Source: Reticulascus tulasneorum
Taxonomy: Eukaryota; Ascomycota; Sordariomycetes; Glomerellales; Reticulascaceae
Direction of reading: 5' to 3'
DNA length: 64,000 bases
Assembly: GCA_001557505.1 (NCBI GenBank)
Contig: LSAX01000012.1
Span: 682,001 to 746,000, forward strand
Shown here: positions 1 to 11,370 of the stretch, one piece after another
How positions within the stretch are numbered: the stretch's first letter is position 1
How the letters are laid out: each line of letters begins with the position of its first letter
Made by a program: the position numbers and the translations under genes
Notes under the pieces: generated by a model
Databases searched by the model: none
Told to the model about the DNA's origin: nothing
Seen by the model: only the letters and a program-made list of their open reading frames with translations

Positions 1-3000
1 TTGATAGCCCTTGCGTTTCAGTGGCTCTCTCCCTTACATGCCACAGGATGCGAGCGGCACGCCCCAAAATCGGGGAAGTGTGGTGTCTCGGCCGGTGCTG
101 CTACTACGTAATTGTGCAACGTACGAATTTAAAAAGAGGCGGGCATACGAGGAGTTGTACTACGTAGTAAGCCAGATCTACACGAGACCCCCCGAATGTT
201 TGGTTGGTCTGTTAGTTTTGGCGCCGAGCCGGGCCAATGAAAAATAAGTCGGCACAAAGCTCTACAAACCTAGCGGTATATTGGTCGAAGTTCTAGACAT
301 CAATAAACCAATGGTCCAAGTTGCTTTGTGCGGCTAGTAACATATTATTCTAATGCCACGTGCATGTTTCCTGTTATGGACTCGGGAAGGATAACTGGCT
401 CTACAGGGCTACTACGGGGCGCGCTAAATTAGTAGGAAGCGCACTAACAAGCATTCACACAGAGCCGACGCACACGGGCCGCCAGTTAGATCACCTTAGT
501 GGACAGATCCTAATTCTGACAGGCGGCCGCCGATCCTTGCCAGGACTTCCCCCACACTTTGAAGCACACTTTTGAATGCTGATGGGGCACATCGGCAGCA
601 GGGTGGCACGATGTTCGGGGATGGCCTCAGCTGAACAAAAGTTCCCCCATCCAGAAATGCAGATCTTTTTTAACAAAAAAAATTGATTCTAGGAAAGGAG
701 AGAATTCGATAATTGATGGCAAGACCCATGCAATTTCGTATGTTAGGCGAATGAGCGAGGATGTGGCTTGATGTGAAACATGCAGTTGCTAAAGTTGTTC
801 CAAGACCCCGACAGATCTGACAGTGGCGAATATGCCGGGTATGTGTGCCGGTATATCTGACTCTTGGTTCAGTGACGTTGGCTTGCATTGATATATCAGC
901 CCGATGCATACAACTCAGGGTCACTGGACCAATGCATGCGATTTCGAAGCGTATCGGTCGTATCTGCCGATTTATGCACTTGAATGGAGACCGCGCCTCG
1001 CTGGACAAAGCGCTTGCATGATTGTCTGTGGCCGTATAATGGCGGCGGCTACGCTTGTTTAATATAGCTTCAACTTCAAGAGACTAGCGAGAGAAGAACT
1101 ACCGCCTTCCCTATCGGTTCAAAGCGTCTTGGACACTCTCCGAAAACATGAACTAACGAATCCACATCTGATGGACATTTCCTCATGCGCAGTGGCCACA
1201 TCGGGAATCGGCTCCACTCAGCCCGTCTTACTGTCATTTTTAGAGGGACTCGCCCAATCAAACGAGAACTCTGTCAAGTTTCAAAAGCACGAGCAACTCA
1301 CGCCTGCTAGGAGAAATAGTTCAGTTCTCGTTTTGGACCAACGGATCTTGTAGATACCTATTATGTCGTTTGATTAAGGCTACCCCATGCTTCGGCACGT
1401 GATCGTCCCGATCGTTCCATTACAAAAGCAGTTTTTCTTTTACAGTTTGCCTTGCGCAGGTACAGGAGATAATGTGCTGCAAGCCCAGGACGGCTCGTGC
1501 CAGTACACCATATATTTAATTCATTCTGTTTAGTATATTTGTTAGTCCTTGCCCCGTGAGGTTCTCAACTATCATACCAGGTCCCCCTTGCCATGATCAG
1601 GGCTCAGCAACTGAGATGGACCATTTCACAGCTTTGATGAGATACCTTTGTGCATAGCTTATCATGTGCATGACTTTTTAAACTAAGCCTACAGGTATGA
1701 TTTGGTGATCTAGATGTACCTGGGGTATAAACCTCACGGCCTCCATTTCACCTTTCACGATTGTTACAGAAGCGTCTGCTATATCGAATATTGTAGCAAG
1801 CGGCGCAAACTGTCTGGTCATACCATTTACAGAACGTGGTTCTGGCTAGGAACTCGAGGCTTTCCATTTCACAGTTCTCAAGCGAACTTTACTGCCTCCA
1901 GGCATTTTATCGGTTATCATCTGCACGACTGAACCCGCTGGCGAATTAGGAATCGTCCTTCCATCTCTAGAAAAGGAAACCTCCGTCAAGAGGTTAGCCT
2001 TAGTGTCTTAATATCCCGTTGGTACGATATTCTCGAGAAATAGGTTTCTTGGTTCCTAAGTGCCGTTTATGTGCATTGTGTACCATGGTTGATTGCGAAC
2101 TGCATGCGTTGCTGTAGCTTCTCAGCCGTCGAACCTCATGCTCGCAGGGCGCTTATTATTAGCCAAAGTAGGCAATTTGCCTCTTCGGGCATCCATGTCA
2201 GCATCCTCTAGGCTGCGCGGCTCGGTATTGGCGTTTGCACTACCAACGTTTCTGAAAAGAAAATATGTGATAGTTCAATCACGGTCTCACTAATGACAAT
2301 TGATACCTCAATTCCTAGCAAGGAATTGGCGCAACCTCAGCCCAACCGCGTCTAGCGACCCGATTGAGAGCCAAGAGGGGGTTGGCGAAGGCTAAACTGA
2401 TCTATGCCCACAAGACCAAGAATTTATTACGCCAAACTCAAAGGTACAACATCTCCTTCGATACACAAGAGTTATCCCTATCCTCCCCAGCTAGAAATCC
2501 ACCATGAAGAAAGACGTAGCCTCTGAACCCCTAGCACAAAGGCCGACGCCCCGGTTTACTCCTGAAGGGTTTATGAATCACGACATCCACAAAAAATAGG
2601 TCGAAATCTCTCGAATATAAAGCTGGCAAGAGCAGAGGGACTTGAAAGCCGGTGGAAGAGGCTTGGGATGAGAGCTAGAAGGCGAACCCCGGCAAGCCCA
2701 CCCATCAACAGCCTGACAGGAGTAGTCGACCACCACTAGGGAAGGGCTGTTCATGAGAATTTCAGGACTAGCTAGCAGGTCAAGACGGTGGTCTTCCCTG
2801 CGCCGTTCAAGAAATCAACACAATAGCAAACCCGAAACTGGATAAATTCACTGACGAACAGCATCTCACAAAGGAGTAAAGACAGATAGCTCTGCGTACC
2901 ACGATGAGCAACAATTTCAACAGGCGAACAACAGCTAAGATTGGAAGAGGAGGAGGAGGAGGCGTACGGCCCAATACTCGACATACACAATGGAAGTAGA

Positions 3001-3538
3001 AGAATAGACCGATCGACACGGTAATCCATGCCAGGCTTGTAGACTTTCTGAAGAAGGTGGGCTACCTGCAACAAACCCACTGTAAGGCGGCGTCTCTCGG
3101 GGTTCACACTCTCACCCAGCCTCTTCAGATAGCCTCCAGTCGCGCGCGGGTGTGGCAAAGGCTAGAGACGTCCCGCCTAAGTCAGAAGCACCAGTTCCGC
3201 CACCCTGCGATAGGATCCTTTTATGGCCTTTCCAATTTAACCGCCATCTTCATCAGAATGCCCCTCGTCGCCACTGGCAACCACAATCGTTCAATACCAC
3301 TACTACCTAAGTGAAGACAGGGCGGCTGATTTGTTGGAACTACTTCCTTAACGGCCGGTCACCCCCTGGGCTGTATAGACAAGATCAATGTCGACCAACT
3401 TCGAAACATGCTAATCACTATTCATTGGCAATATATTTGAGATACGGAGCATGAAGCTTTGAAGACAATATTCCCTCTAATATATATATTCTAGATTTTA
3501 AAGGCCAGCCATATTGACTGTATTCGTATGTAATGGGA
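1..3538. other. Region without a supported gene
   Basis: Only short open frames with no recognisable domain are present on either strand. A short GAG/AGG simple repeat lies at about 2944-2962. I found no intron pattern joining the short frames into a plausible protein and no recognisable transposon relic. A decayed sequence too diverged to read by eye cannot be excluded. Confidence 0.5.
2944..2962. repeat. Short AGG/GAG simple repeat
   Basis: About six consecutive purine triplets of the AGG type are read directly. It has no evident function. Confidence 0.8.
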
Positions 3539-4589
3539 TCACTCTGACTCAGTGGAAGGGTCACAGATTCCACAAGACATATTGTCCAATAAATCTGCCG
3601 CTGCACAGATCTTTGTCGATATGTCCGTGATCTATTTGTGAGAAACATATCGTTAACAAACCTAATGAGCCGTTCCTACCAAACAGCTGGGAAACTTACG
3701 TATTTATCTTCGAATATCGAGAAATGGTGACCACCTACATCAACAACTTCGCGGATGAAGTTGCCCTGCTCTTCATTATATTGAGACCAACCAAGTAATC
3801 GATCATCATGCAGATGATCCACCACGAGATCACTCCGATCCTCGACAGGGTCCTTTGCACGGAGCAGGATTGCTGGCGGTGCTCGAGTGCTTTTCCATTG
3901 CGGTTTCTCCCATTGCTGAGCCATGATTAAAGCATGCAGAATGTTTAGGTCAATCTTTTCCTTTAGCCCCATAGCCCCAAGCTTTTGGTGGGATTCGACC
4001 ATGCGCTTTGTTGTTCTGTCATAAGCGGACCATGGCAAACTTGAAATATGGGAAGGGCAAACACTATCAATAAAAATCATGCCTACCACACGAAAGCTTG
4101 ACTTCAGCGTGGGGTCAGTGGCTAACTGATGAGCCATCTCTAAAGATAGAATCCCTCCTAGCGACCAGCCTGGTTCAGGGTCAGATACAGATTAATAGGG
4201 CTGTGGATGTTCAAGAGCATATCAATAATACCTCCAAGTATGATATCTCCGCCTCCGGGGATTGCTTCCTCAAGCAGATTGATGTAGTTTCTAGCCATCT
4301 GAGAAATACCACCCTCCCACCATCCGCCAGCATCGAACCGAATATTAGAAATCCCGTATAGAGGTCGATTGGGGGGGTCTAAGCGGTGATAGCTGAATGT
4401 TGTGCCGCTACCATCGTGCATGAAAATGATTGGAATGAGAGGAGCTGAGCCATAGTTTAGGCCATCGTATATCAGTGTTGGATTAAATACGTAACCCTCT
4501 TTCGGTGACATGATAACCTGACTATCGAGGCGTTCAGCACACCTAGGAACTGTATCGAGACTTGTTTCAGAATTGAAAAAGCGAGTCAT
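3539..4589 (-). CDS. Stand-alone type II-like thioesterase (alpha/beta hydrolase)
   Basis: This predicts a 306-residue thioesterase of the PKS/NRPS TE family. The coding sequence is split by two introns that I placed by eye: exons 4589-4232, 4169-3700 and 3631-3539 (921 nt in frame). Intron 1 (62 nt, 4170-4231) interrupts the nucleophile elbow; splicing restores GGWSLGG with Ser122. Without splicing the frame stops and the motif is lost. Intron 2 (68 nt, 3632-3699) has a GTAAGT donor and yields a normal helical C-terminus (ISTKICAAADLLD). The likely triad is Ser122, Asp154 (FIDSVCP) and His268 (GGHHFSIF). An early HDGSGT segment at residues 58-63 fits the family oxyanion region. TEs of this kind hydrolyse or cyclise carrier-bound chains or remove stalled ones. 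Because the NRPS in this window ends without a release domain, I infer release in trans. A pure editing role is the main alternative. Confidence 0.88.
3632..3699 (-). other. Intron 2 of the thioesterase gene
   Basis: This 68-nt intron has a GTAAGT donor and an AATAG acceptor. If it were retained, the protein would stop nine codons into the intron (at 3676) and lose the usual C-terminal helix of the fold. Confidence 0.75.
4170..4231 (-). other. Intron 1 of the thioesterase gene
   Basis: This 62-nt GT-AG intron has a CTGAC-like branch site near its 3' end. It splits the codon of Gly120. Its removal creates the GWSLGG nucleophile motif, which is strong evidence that it is real. Confidence 0.88.
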
Positions 4590-6514
4590 GATTGTGCAAA
4601 CATGCTTCTATGGTTCGCGACCAGAATGCATGGGACAGGAAAGAGTCCGAGTTTGAGTCACTACAGCGGATCGATAATCTAATGCATCTAGCCACGTTAG
4701 TATAGACTAGATATCGCTTGAGAATGATGAAGTTTGGCTCATTGCAGACCGTGAGATATACAGCAGGGTGTTTTGATGCTGCTGGAGGCGGTGGAGGATG
4801 ATTGTATAACATGTAACAAGACGCAGCCGCTGAGGAACCTAGAAGTGTATTTTCTTCACTACTTGATCTGATTGAAGAAAATGCTGGACAGTACTCGGTA
4901 CTAAGAACGAAGAGCCTTTCGAATTGAAGCGTTCACAATGCTCAAATTAGCTTGGTTCGCATGTGTGAGATACCGATGAGCGAAACTGTACAAGCCAAGT
5001 AAATGGAGGCTGTAATAGTTGAGTATGACGACAGGTGCGATACTCCCGTAATGCATCTCGCTTGATCCGCAGAAATCGGATGGGGGTGTTTCGATGCTAC
5101 AAAGACGGCCTGCAAGACTCATGGTTGGCTGTGCATCTTCAGCTATTATGTCAGTCAGGATACATGTTTGATCAATCTAAGTGGTAAGATCGGTCAGCAC
5201 CCATATTCGATTGCATAATATCATCGCTGTGTTTGGACCGACTTTCTGATGTGATCGGGACTGTGGGATAAGATGAACCGAGCTGGTAATTCCATACCAA
5301 TTCACAAGAACGACTACCTCGCCTGAACGGAGCACAATGATCAGCCAGAGCGCCACGTAATATCTACTGTCCACCCGCGGGATTCTTTATGAGGAATGTT
5401 ACCTAGTAAGACCCAACGGAATTATTTGTCTATATTGTATAAGACTTGTTCGTGAAACCCTGTGTGCTCCGTTCATGCCGACCGTGGCTTTGACGATGTT
5501 GGGTGGAGTCGCAGAATAAAAGAAGATAGTTTAATAAGGGCATACTGACTACTCCTAGCGCTTTTATAGCACAAAAAGATGACGACGGCAAGGTGACGAG
5601 ATAAGCACTAACAACAACCTTGCGTGGTAACTGCGTATGCGTCGCATTTGTCCGCTCCGCTTGATATCCATTTCCAAACCCACTTCGCCAATGTTGTAAG
5701 TCCTTGCCGCGGCGAGGAGCCGCAGGGCTGCGCTAAGTCTTGACAGCCCAATGCAATGGTCGATTAGCCCAGGAAGCGGAGCAAACATTACTTTGGGTTG
5801 TGATTTTGCCGGCCCAGACAACTCTGTAATATCTGTTCTATTGAGAAACAGCCTTGTATTAGTAGGTTGACCTTTCCACGAGTCGACCAGTATTTTGCAG
5901 CGCTTACGCATCACGCAAGAATGCACAAATCTGAATTAACAACTCTTATTGGGGCATCAACTGTGGACGTAAGATAAGATTCTTACGTAATATATTTCCA
6001 GATAAGTATGTTTAGTAATTATTTTGCTAGATTTCTTTATGATAATGTTACTAGATTAAGACCACTGCAAATTGCGGGGTAGGTATTCTGACGTATGGGA
6101 TTGGCCAGCAATTCAGAGGCTGAGAGAAACAATAAACGCGATGCTCAGATTGCATGTCCTTAGAAGACATACCTAGATTTACCGCCTAGCAAGGAAGAAA
6201 GGTCCTGAGGAGAACATGCAATTCAAGTGTAATCAAACCATAGAGATAGGTAAAAGTAAACCCTCATGAATTAAAACGAAGTGCAAACGGTAAACAATGT
6301 GCAGCATTGTGGAATCAATTCAACGGCTTTGGCCTACTTTTGAGTGAAACCTAGCTATCCTTAATAAGAGGAGTGCTACGCAACATGTCCAATTCTTGTT
6401 AAAATATCTCACTCGCCTACACAGCCTAAATCTGTAATCGGATAGATTTACAAAAGTTAGACTCGCTGCAGTCGCTTTCTCCTAGCAATCCTCACATGCT
6501 GCCACGATCGCGCC
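4590..6514. other. Gap between thioesterase and dioxygenase genes
   Basis: Minus-strand open stretches of 60-120 codons occur (for example 5564-5926 and 5177-5374). None shows a recognisable motif, and I could not join them by plausible introns. The stretch would hold the thioesterase promoter and the dioxygenase terminator, but I see no specific site. Confidence 0.45.
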
Positions 6515-7630
6515 TTATTGTGGAAGAAAGATAGGTATCTCCATAGGTAAATCTCGATGAGGATTCAGCGAGTCAATGGTTGCTGAGATATGATCCGCTG
6601 TAACGGGTTTTCGTGTGAAGAAAACAAGCATGTCGCGAAATGCAGGCTTAGAAGGGTCCATGGCATGAACTGGAGTAAGACTGTGCTTAAGTTCGTTATC
6701 GGCAATTACCAATGTGTCTAAGAAATGACGATGCTGGGAGCGAAGCTTGATGAACTCGGGACTGGCCTTGGTGCACGGTATACCGGTGACCTCATCCATG
6801 CTATGCAAAAAAGTAGCAGCACTGTCTGGTGTCATGTTCTTACTGCCCAGATAGGTCGTCATGGTATGGTCGACACCATCAGTGTGTACCCCTTCCAGGG
6901 CTGGTTCACCCAGCTGATCGGGAGTCGTGACCGTACGCACATTGAAAAGCGTACAGACCCATTTGTTGGTGTCATAGTTGAATTTGGGACGAGGTCTAGT
7001 AGTCATGCCTCGAAAGATCATGGCCTTGAACACCAGAAGGGCTTGAAAGGCTGTATTAAGCTGCAAATCGTTCTGAACCTCGTCGAAGACACGAATTTGG
7101 CCCGAGTCGTGCCTCTTGAAGTCCTCTTCAGCAGAGAGGGCAAATGGCTGGAATTCTAGCCGGCGGACAGATTGGGTGTCGAAATCGTAACAAAAACGGC
7201 AGTTCTTGGTTAAGCGGAAGGGAAGAGTGGGGTCTCCAGAGAGACTGTTGCTTACAGTCTCGAGCATGGGAAAGTCTTCTTCTTTGGCACCGAGGAACTT
7301 CAATAGCGGCCGCATCTCCGTACCATCAACGAACAAGCAGCGATCCTCAATATACTTCCGTCTCAGCTTCATAATCTTGGAGATAGCCTCATAAAATTCC
7401 GGCTTATATGACTGCTCCAGAATGTTAAGCTGACGCGGCCGTTGCTGGTCGGCGACTCGGTGTGGTGAAGGAACATAAAATGCATCTTCAATGCCAATCC
7501 CTCTTTCTTGTGTGGAGGCATGGTACGATCGCAGGTTACTTGCATGGCGACGAGTTGCAGCGATCCTCCAAGAGAATGAAAGATATGGTATCGCGCCTGG
7601 GGCTCGCTTAGCTGCCAAAAGAACCGACAT
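6515..7630 (-). CDS. Fe(II)/2-oxoglutarate dioxygenase, PF10014 type (amino-acid hydroxylase-like)
   Basis: This is an intact, intron-less 371-residue protein starting at an ATG. The iron-binding facial triad is visible as His249-x-Asp251 (in GVHTDGVD) with distal His316 (in LKHSLTPV). Arg332 (in FRDMLVFF) sits where the 2-oxoglutarate carboxylate is bound. This layout is that of 2OG-Fe_Oxy_2 (PF10014), whose characterised bacterial members hydroxylate free aliphatic amino acids such as isoleucine or leucine. That activity is family knowledge, not shown here. The first 45 or so residues are rich in Arg, Ser and Ala, with no acidic residue before position 42, resembling a mitochondrial presequence. 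Lying between the thioesterase and the NRPS, it may provide a hydroxylated building block or tailor the peptide. The substrate cannot be read from sequence. Confidence 0.88.
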   Translation of the reverse strand: MSVLLAAKRAPGAIPYLSFSWRIAATRRHASNLRSYHASTQERGIGIEDAFYVPSPHRVADQQRPRQLNILEQSYKPEFYEAISKIMKLRRKYIEDRCLFVDGTEMRPLLKFLGAKEEDFPMLETVSNSLSGDPTLPFRLTKNCRFCYDFDTQSVRRLEFQPFALSAEEDFKRHDSGQIRVFDEVQNDLQLNTAFQALLVFKAMIFRGMTTRPRPKFNYDTNKWVCTLFNVRTVTTPDQLGEPALEGVHTDGVDHTMTTYLGSKNMTPDSAATFLHSMDEVTGIPCTKASPEFIKLRSQHRHFLDTLVIADNELKHSLTPVHAMDPSKPAFRDMLVFFTRKPVTADHISATIDSLNPHRDLPMEIPIFLPQ

Positions 7631-10628
7631 GTTTGATATTGCGACGGCGGAGATATCCTAATATCCAAGAATATGGGTTCAGAACGGAACAACAAGAGAT
7701 ATGTAGATGAAACTTCATAATGATTTAATACTTATTAGCTACTCTCGAAAGCCGACACTGGGATGACTGTTCTCTGTAGAGTATCAGGTTTATAGCAACA
7801 ACCTATGACTAAACCATGTAAGCCCACCATTTCGCATGCATACGTGATGCAATGATTCAACAGCCATGACACATCCCAGTCATGTTTCTGTCCCTCTGGC
7901 TTCTTTGAATACATTCACCCAGTGATTGAATCCAGCGTGAAAGTCGAATCAAATTGGATCTATAAATAAGCAATGCGATTTATCGACATGTCATTCATGG
8001 CAAACCCCATTGAAGAGGCTCCGGAACTGTCTCCTGGGCGGATGGACAGTTTTGCGCTATGAGAAGCGCCTGTCGTAGGTCTCGGCTTGGCATTTCGAGA
8101 AGTACTGGATCTTCTAGTAGATTCACTAACCAGTGTGCTTGGATGATGCTGTAGAAATCCCTCAAGCAACGCTGCTTACATCTGTCCGGGCGGCTGTCTT
8201 TTGCAGGCTGTCCAAGCCGGTATCGCCTGCCATGACTTTACAAGTGCTACTACTCGTAATACAGTAGCCGCAGTTCGATTTCCTTGCTCAATCTTTGCAT
8301 AGATGTTTAGCCCAAAGATTGAGTTCAGCTATTTCATACTTCTGGTCTAACTCAAAAAGCGCCGTCAACAACATGGCCAAAGATAGATGTATTTTTGGCC
8401 TCATGTAAGCCTGCCGTTTGTAGTAGAGTCGAGGTATTATATTTATCAGTTTTAGATGCTCCCACTACACTGAACCTGTAAGCTCCTTACGTTTTAACTA
8501 TCCAGATGTACCGTAATGCAAACGGTTATGGCGTCAACGGGAAGAGACGACGATGTTTCCCCGTGAACGGAGTGAAAACGGACGTGGGTCTCTACAATCG
8601 AGTATATTAGGATTGAGATGACCTCCTTACCCGCTTTATATTCAAAAATCTTACAGTTCAACGGCAACGATGCTCTACAGATCTTGCAGGATATACGTGT
8701 TGGGAACTTGTGCGTCTCCTAAAGGCCGGAGTCGTAGCGATATTGACTAGCAGTGGCTGGAGCATCGCTTTGTCTCTATAGCCCACCCAAGCGCCAAATA
8801 TAGGCGGCTTATTGTCCTCAACAGCCATAGCAGTGATATCTCAAATAATTTCATGGTTTCTTGTCTTCTTTGAAAGACATAGCTGCTTGTTTTGTCTGCG
8901 CAATCTTCTCATTTTACCCAGTGATTTAATGTCCCAGTCTATAACCACAAATGGCGGCCCACAGGACGTGTCTCGAGGAATTGGCCACAAGTGTATCCCA
9001 GCCATCAATAGGTAGAAGTTCCCATACTGCCATCACAAGGCGCGGCACCAATATGCAATGTTGCGGGGGAATACTATCTTAGGCTTCCGATGAGCAGGCT
9101 CCTGGCTACTTGACACAGGCGAATGTCCCGATAGCACTGAGGGCCACTATAAGCCATAAAAGTCGAACTTCAATATCAATAGATTGCCTCAAGCGAGTAT
9201 CAATCAGTTCTTTTATTAATAATAAACACCTCGTGATGGTCCAGAACCACGTTAACGTATCAGAAACATGTGCCCGGGGGTCCGCGGCAGGCAGGGAGCT
9301 TACTCCGCATCACAGCAAAGGCGGTTGACAAAAATAAGATCGAACTAGCTGTTACACAAGTGGATAAAAGGCTGCCGAGAGGAATATAAGAGAACTTTAA
9401 GAGGGCAAGCACAATTTCAGAGCCTATTCGTTGTTTTGTGTACCTGACTGAATTCATCATGCCTAGGCAAACAAAAAGTCTGAAAAGCAATACAAACGCC
9501 TTGAGGCCCCCCTAGTCATAGTCATCAGAAACATATCTTGATTTGAATCTAGGAATTTAGTCTATGTCCGGTACTGTGTAGCATTGCAGGTCATCATCCA
9601 GTCGCCAGGAGCTCGTTTGGATGACGAAGAATCTTTGACGTAGCGAACTTCAAATGCTAGTGCCACTGCCTCACGTAAGACAGTACCAACAAAGCTTACC
9701 GAGTCAGAGCTAGGTTGATTCATAAACCTCTGGCGAATATGACATATGCAATCCTAATGATAATGGCATTGAATATAGTGTACTAAGGGAGTTGTCGTCT
9801 ACCTTAGCTAGAAGACGAGGAACGGAAACTTTTAAGACGCTGACGAGGCAGCGACATCAACTAGGTGCTAGGCGTCAGTGGACACCCCGCCATCGAGCAA
9901 CCATCACAGCTCTGCATCATATTCTCTCCATACAATTCAATGACATCAAACCAAAAGCAGATAAGCACTCCGAGTAGCTAGAACGACAAGAATTTGGATC
10001 GATATTGATGTAGACCAACAAATTCTCACCACAGAGCAAGAGATGCTGGGTGCCGCAGGGAACAACATACGTCAAATAGAAATCATGTCAGATCAACCGT
10101 AATATGGGTGATTCAACCTCAAGGACGTCGGAATTTGACATCGTAGCTTGAACTGAACTGATTTAACTGCTATGTGCTATAAGTTTCTATTTATCAGGCA
10201 ATAAAGTCAGAGATCATGCGACTTTTGTATTGCAGCAAACATGAGCACGGTATTATATCATTATAATGGTTCTGTAAAACACGGTTCTAGTCTGATGAAT
10301 AATATCCCCTGTGAGTGTCTGAAGACTGTACCATGCAGTGTACCGTTCATGGATTACCCGTGAACACCGAATCCACTTTGCAAGATGAGATTTGCAGCGA
10401 CCCCTCCACTAACTATAGACATAGTTTAGAGATCCCAGCACTTCGCACCCCGCCCGCGTTCATTACGATCGGACTAGATAAGGTAGGTAGTAATTAGGCA
10501 TAGGGCATGCTCGCTAATTAGATAGAGGGGTCAGTGGGGCTAAAACATCAATGCATCGCCGCAAGCTTCTGACTCTGCACTCAAAGAGATTGTATTACTA
10601 AACTTAGTGTACGTCTTAATCGTCTTTT
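7631..10628. other. 3-kb non-coding region upstream of the NRPS
   Basis: There are no supported genes in either direction. I looked here for the missing adenylation-domain N-terminal half of the NRPS starter (motifs such as FTSGSTG or YGPTE) and saw none in any frame. The NRPS promoter must lie here, but no clear TATA box or regulator palindrome stands out. Confidence 0.5.
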
Positions 10629-11370
10629 ATGCTTAGTCTTCATCAAGGGGCGGCGGTGGCGCGCCTATTCTGGAGTCTACCAAGTTCGTTGAACCACATT
10701 CTCAATTTGCATTTACTGCGTAAAGAACAAATTGGTGTAGCAAGTCCTGCCGACTACCTCGATTCACGCAAATTATACATCTATTTTATCGTTTCTAGGC
10801 ATACATCACCAGTTTCAAGCGCAATGGAGCTCCAGACAAATCAATTGCGAGTAGAGATGGAGGAGTACTTGCTGGGAGACACGATAATCAAGCAGGCAAG
10901 CATCTTAGATCTTGCGTGTCATGGGGAGGAACCGCAATGGGTGGTAGTTCTCTCGCTCGCACAATCCGGCTCTATGGGAGTGGTGAGAGATTCGGCTGTT
11001 AAAGGCATTTATAGAAGACTGCTAGGAAAGATGGACACTTTAGCTGGCCCTGCCGTTATTCCGAAGAAGTGGATTATCACTGATGCAGTACCCTTGGCTG
11101 GAAGCGGTAGAGTCGACGATAAGGTGCTCCGACATCACCTGATACTGTCTCAGGTTATAGAGGTCGCTCTACGAGATGCTTGGTCTCAGGCTCTTGGTCT
11201 AGACCCGGGTTTAATCGGCCGTGACAGCAGCTTTTGTGGCCTAGGAGGTGACTCTGTTACTGCCGTCCGTGTAGTTGCTATCCTTCGCGAAGTAGGATTT
11301 ATCCTTACTGCCAAAGACATGTTCGATACCCCCCGGCTGTCAGACATCGCTGCTAAAGCTTGCAAACTAA
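10629..11370 (+). other. NRPS starter: adenylation C-terminal remnant plus carrier T0
   Basis: Residues 66-175 align with only the small C-terminal subdomain of an adenylation domain (QLRVEMEEYL resembles the A8 motif). The large substrate-binding subdomain is absent. In the A10 loop the catalytic lysine is replaced by Arg161 (GSGRVDD). The carrier that follows is intact: LGGDS at residues 205-209, with Ser209 as the phosphopantetheine site. Residues 1-65 show no NRPS homology and may be non-native or untranslated. I infer that T0 is charged in trans, as the fatty-acyl-AMP ligase EcdI does for the echinocandin synthetase EcdA. Confidence 0.85.

Noticed and set aside
5564..5926. 120-codon minus-strand frame between thioesterase and dioxygenase
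   Set aside because: It begins with GTG, shows no domain or typical composition, and has no plausible splice partners.
7631..10628. Missing adenylation half of the NRPS starter hidden behind introns
   Set aside because: No A-domain core motif was visible in any frame here, so the truncation appears real.
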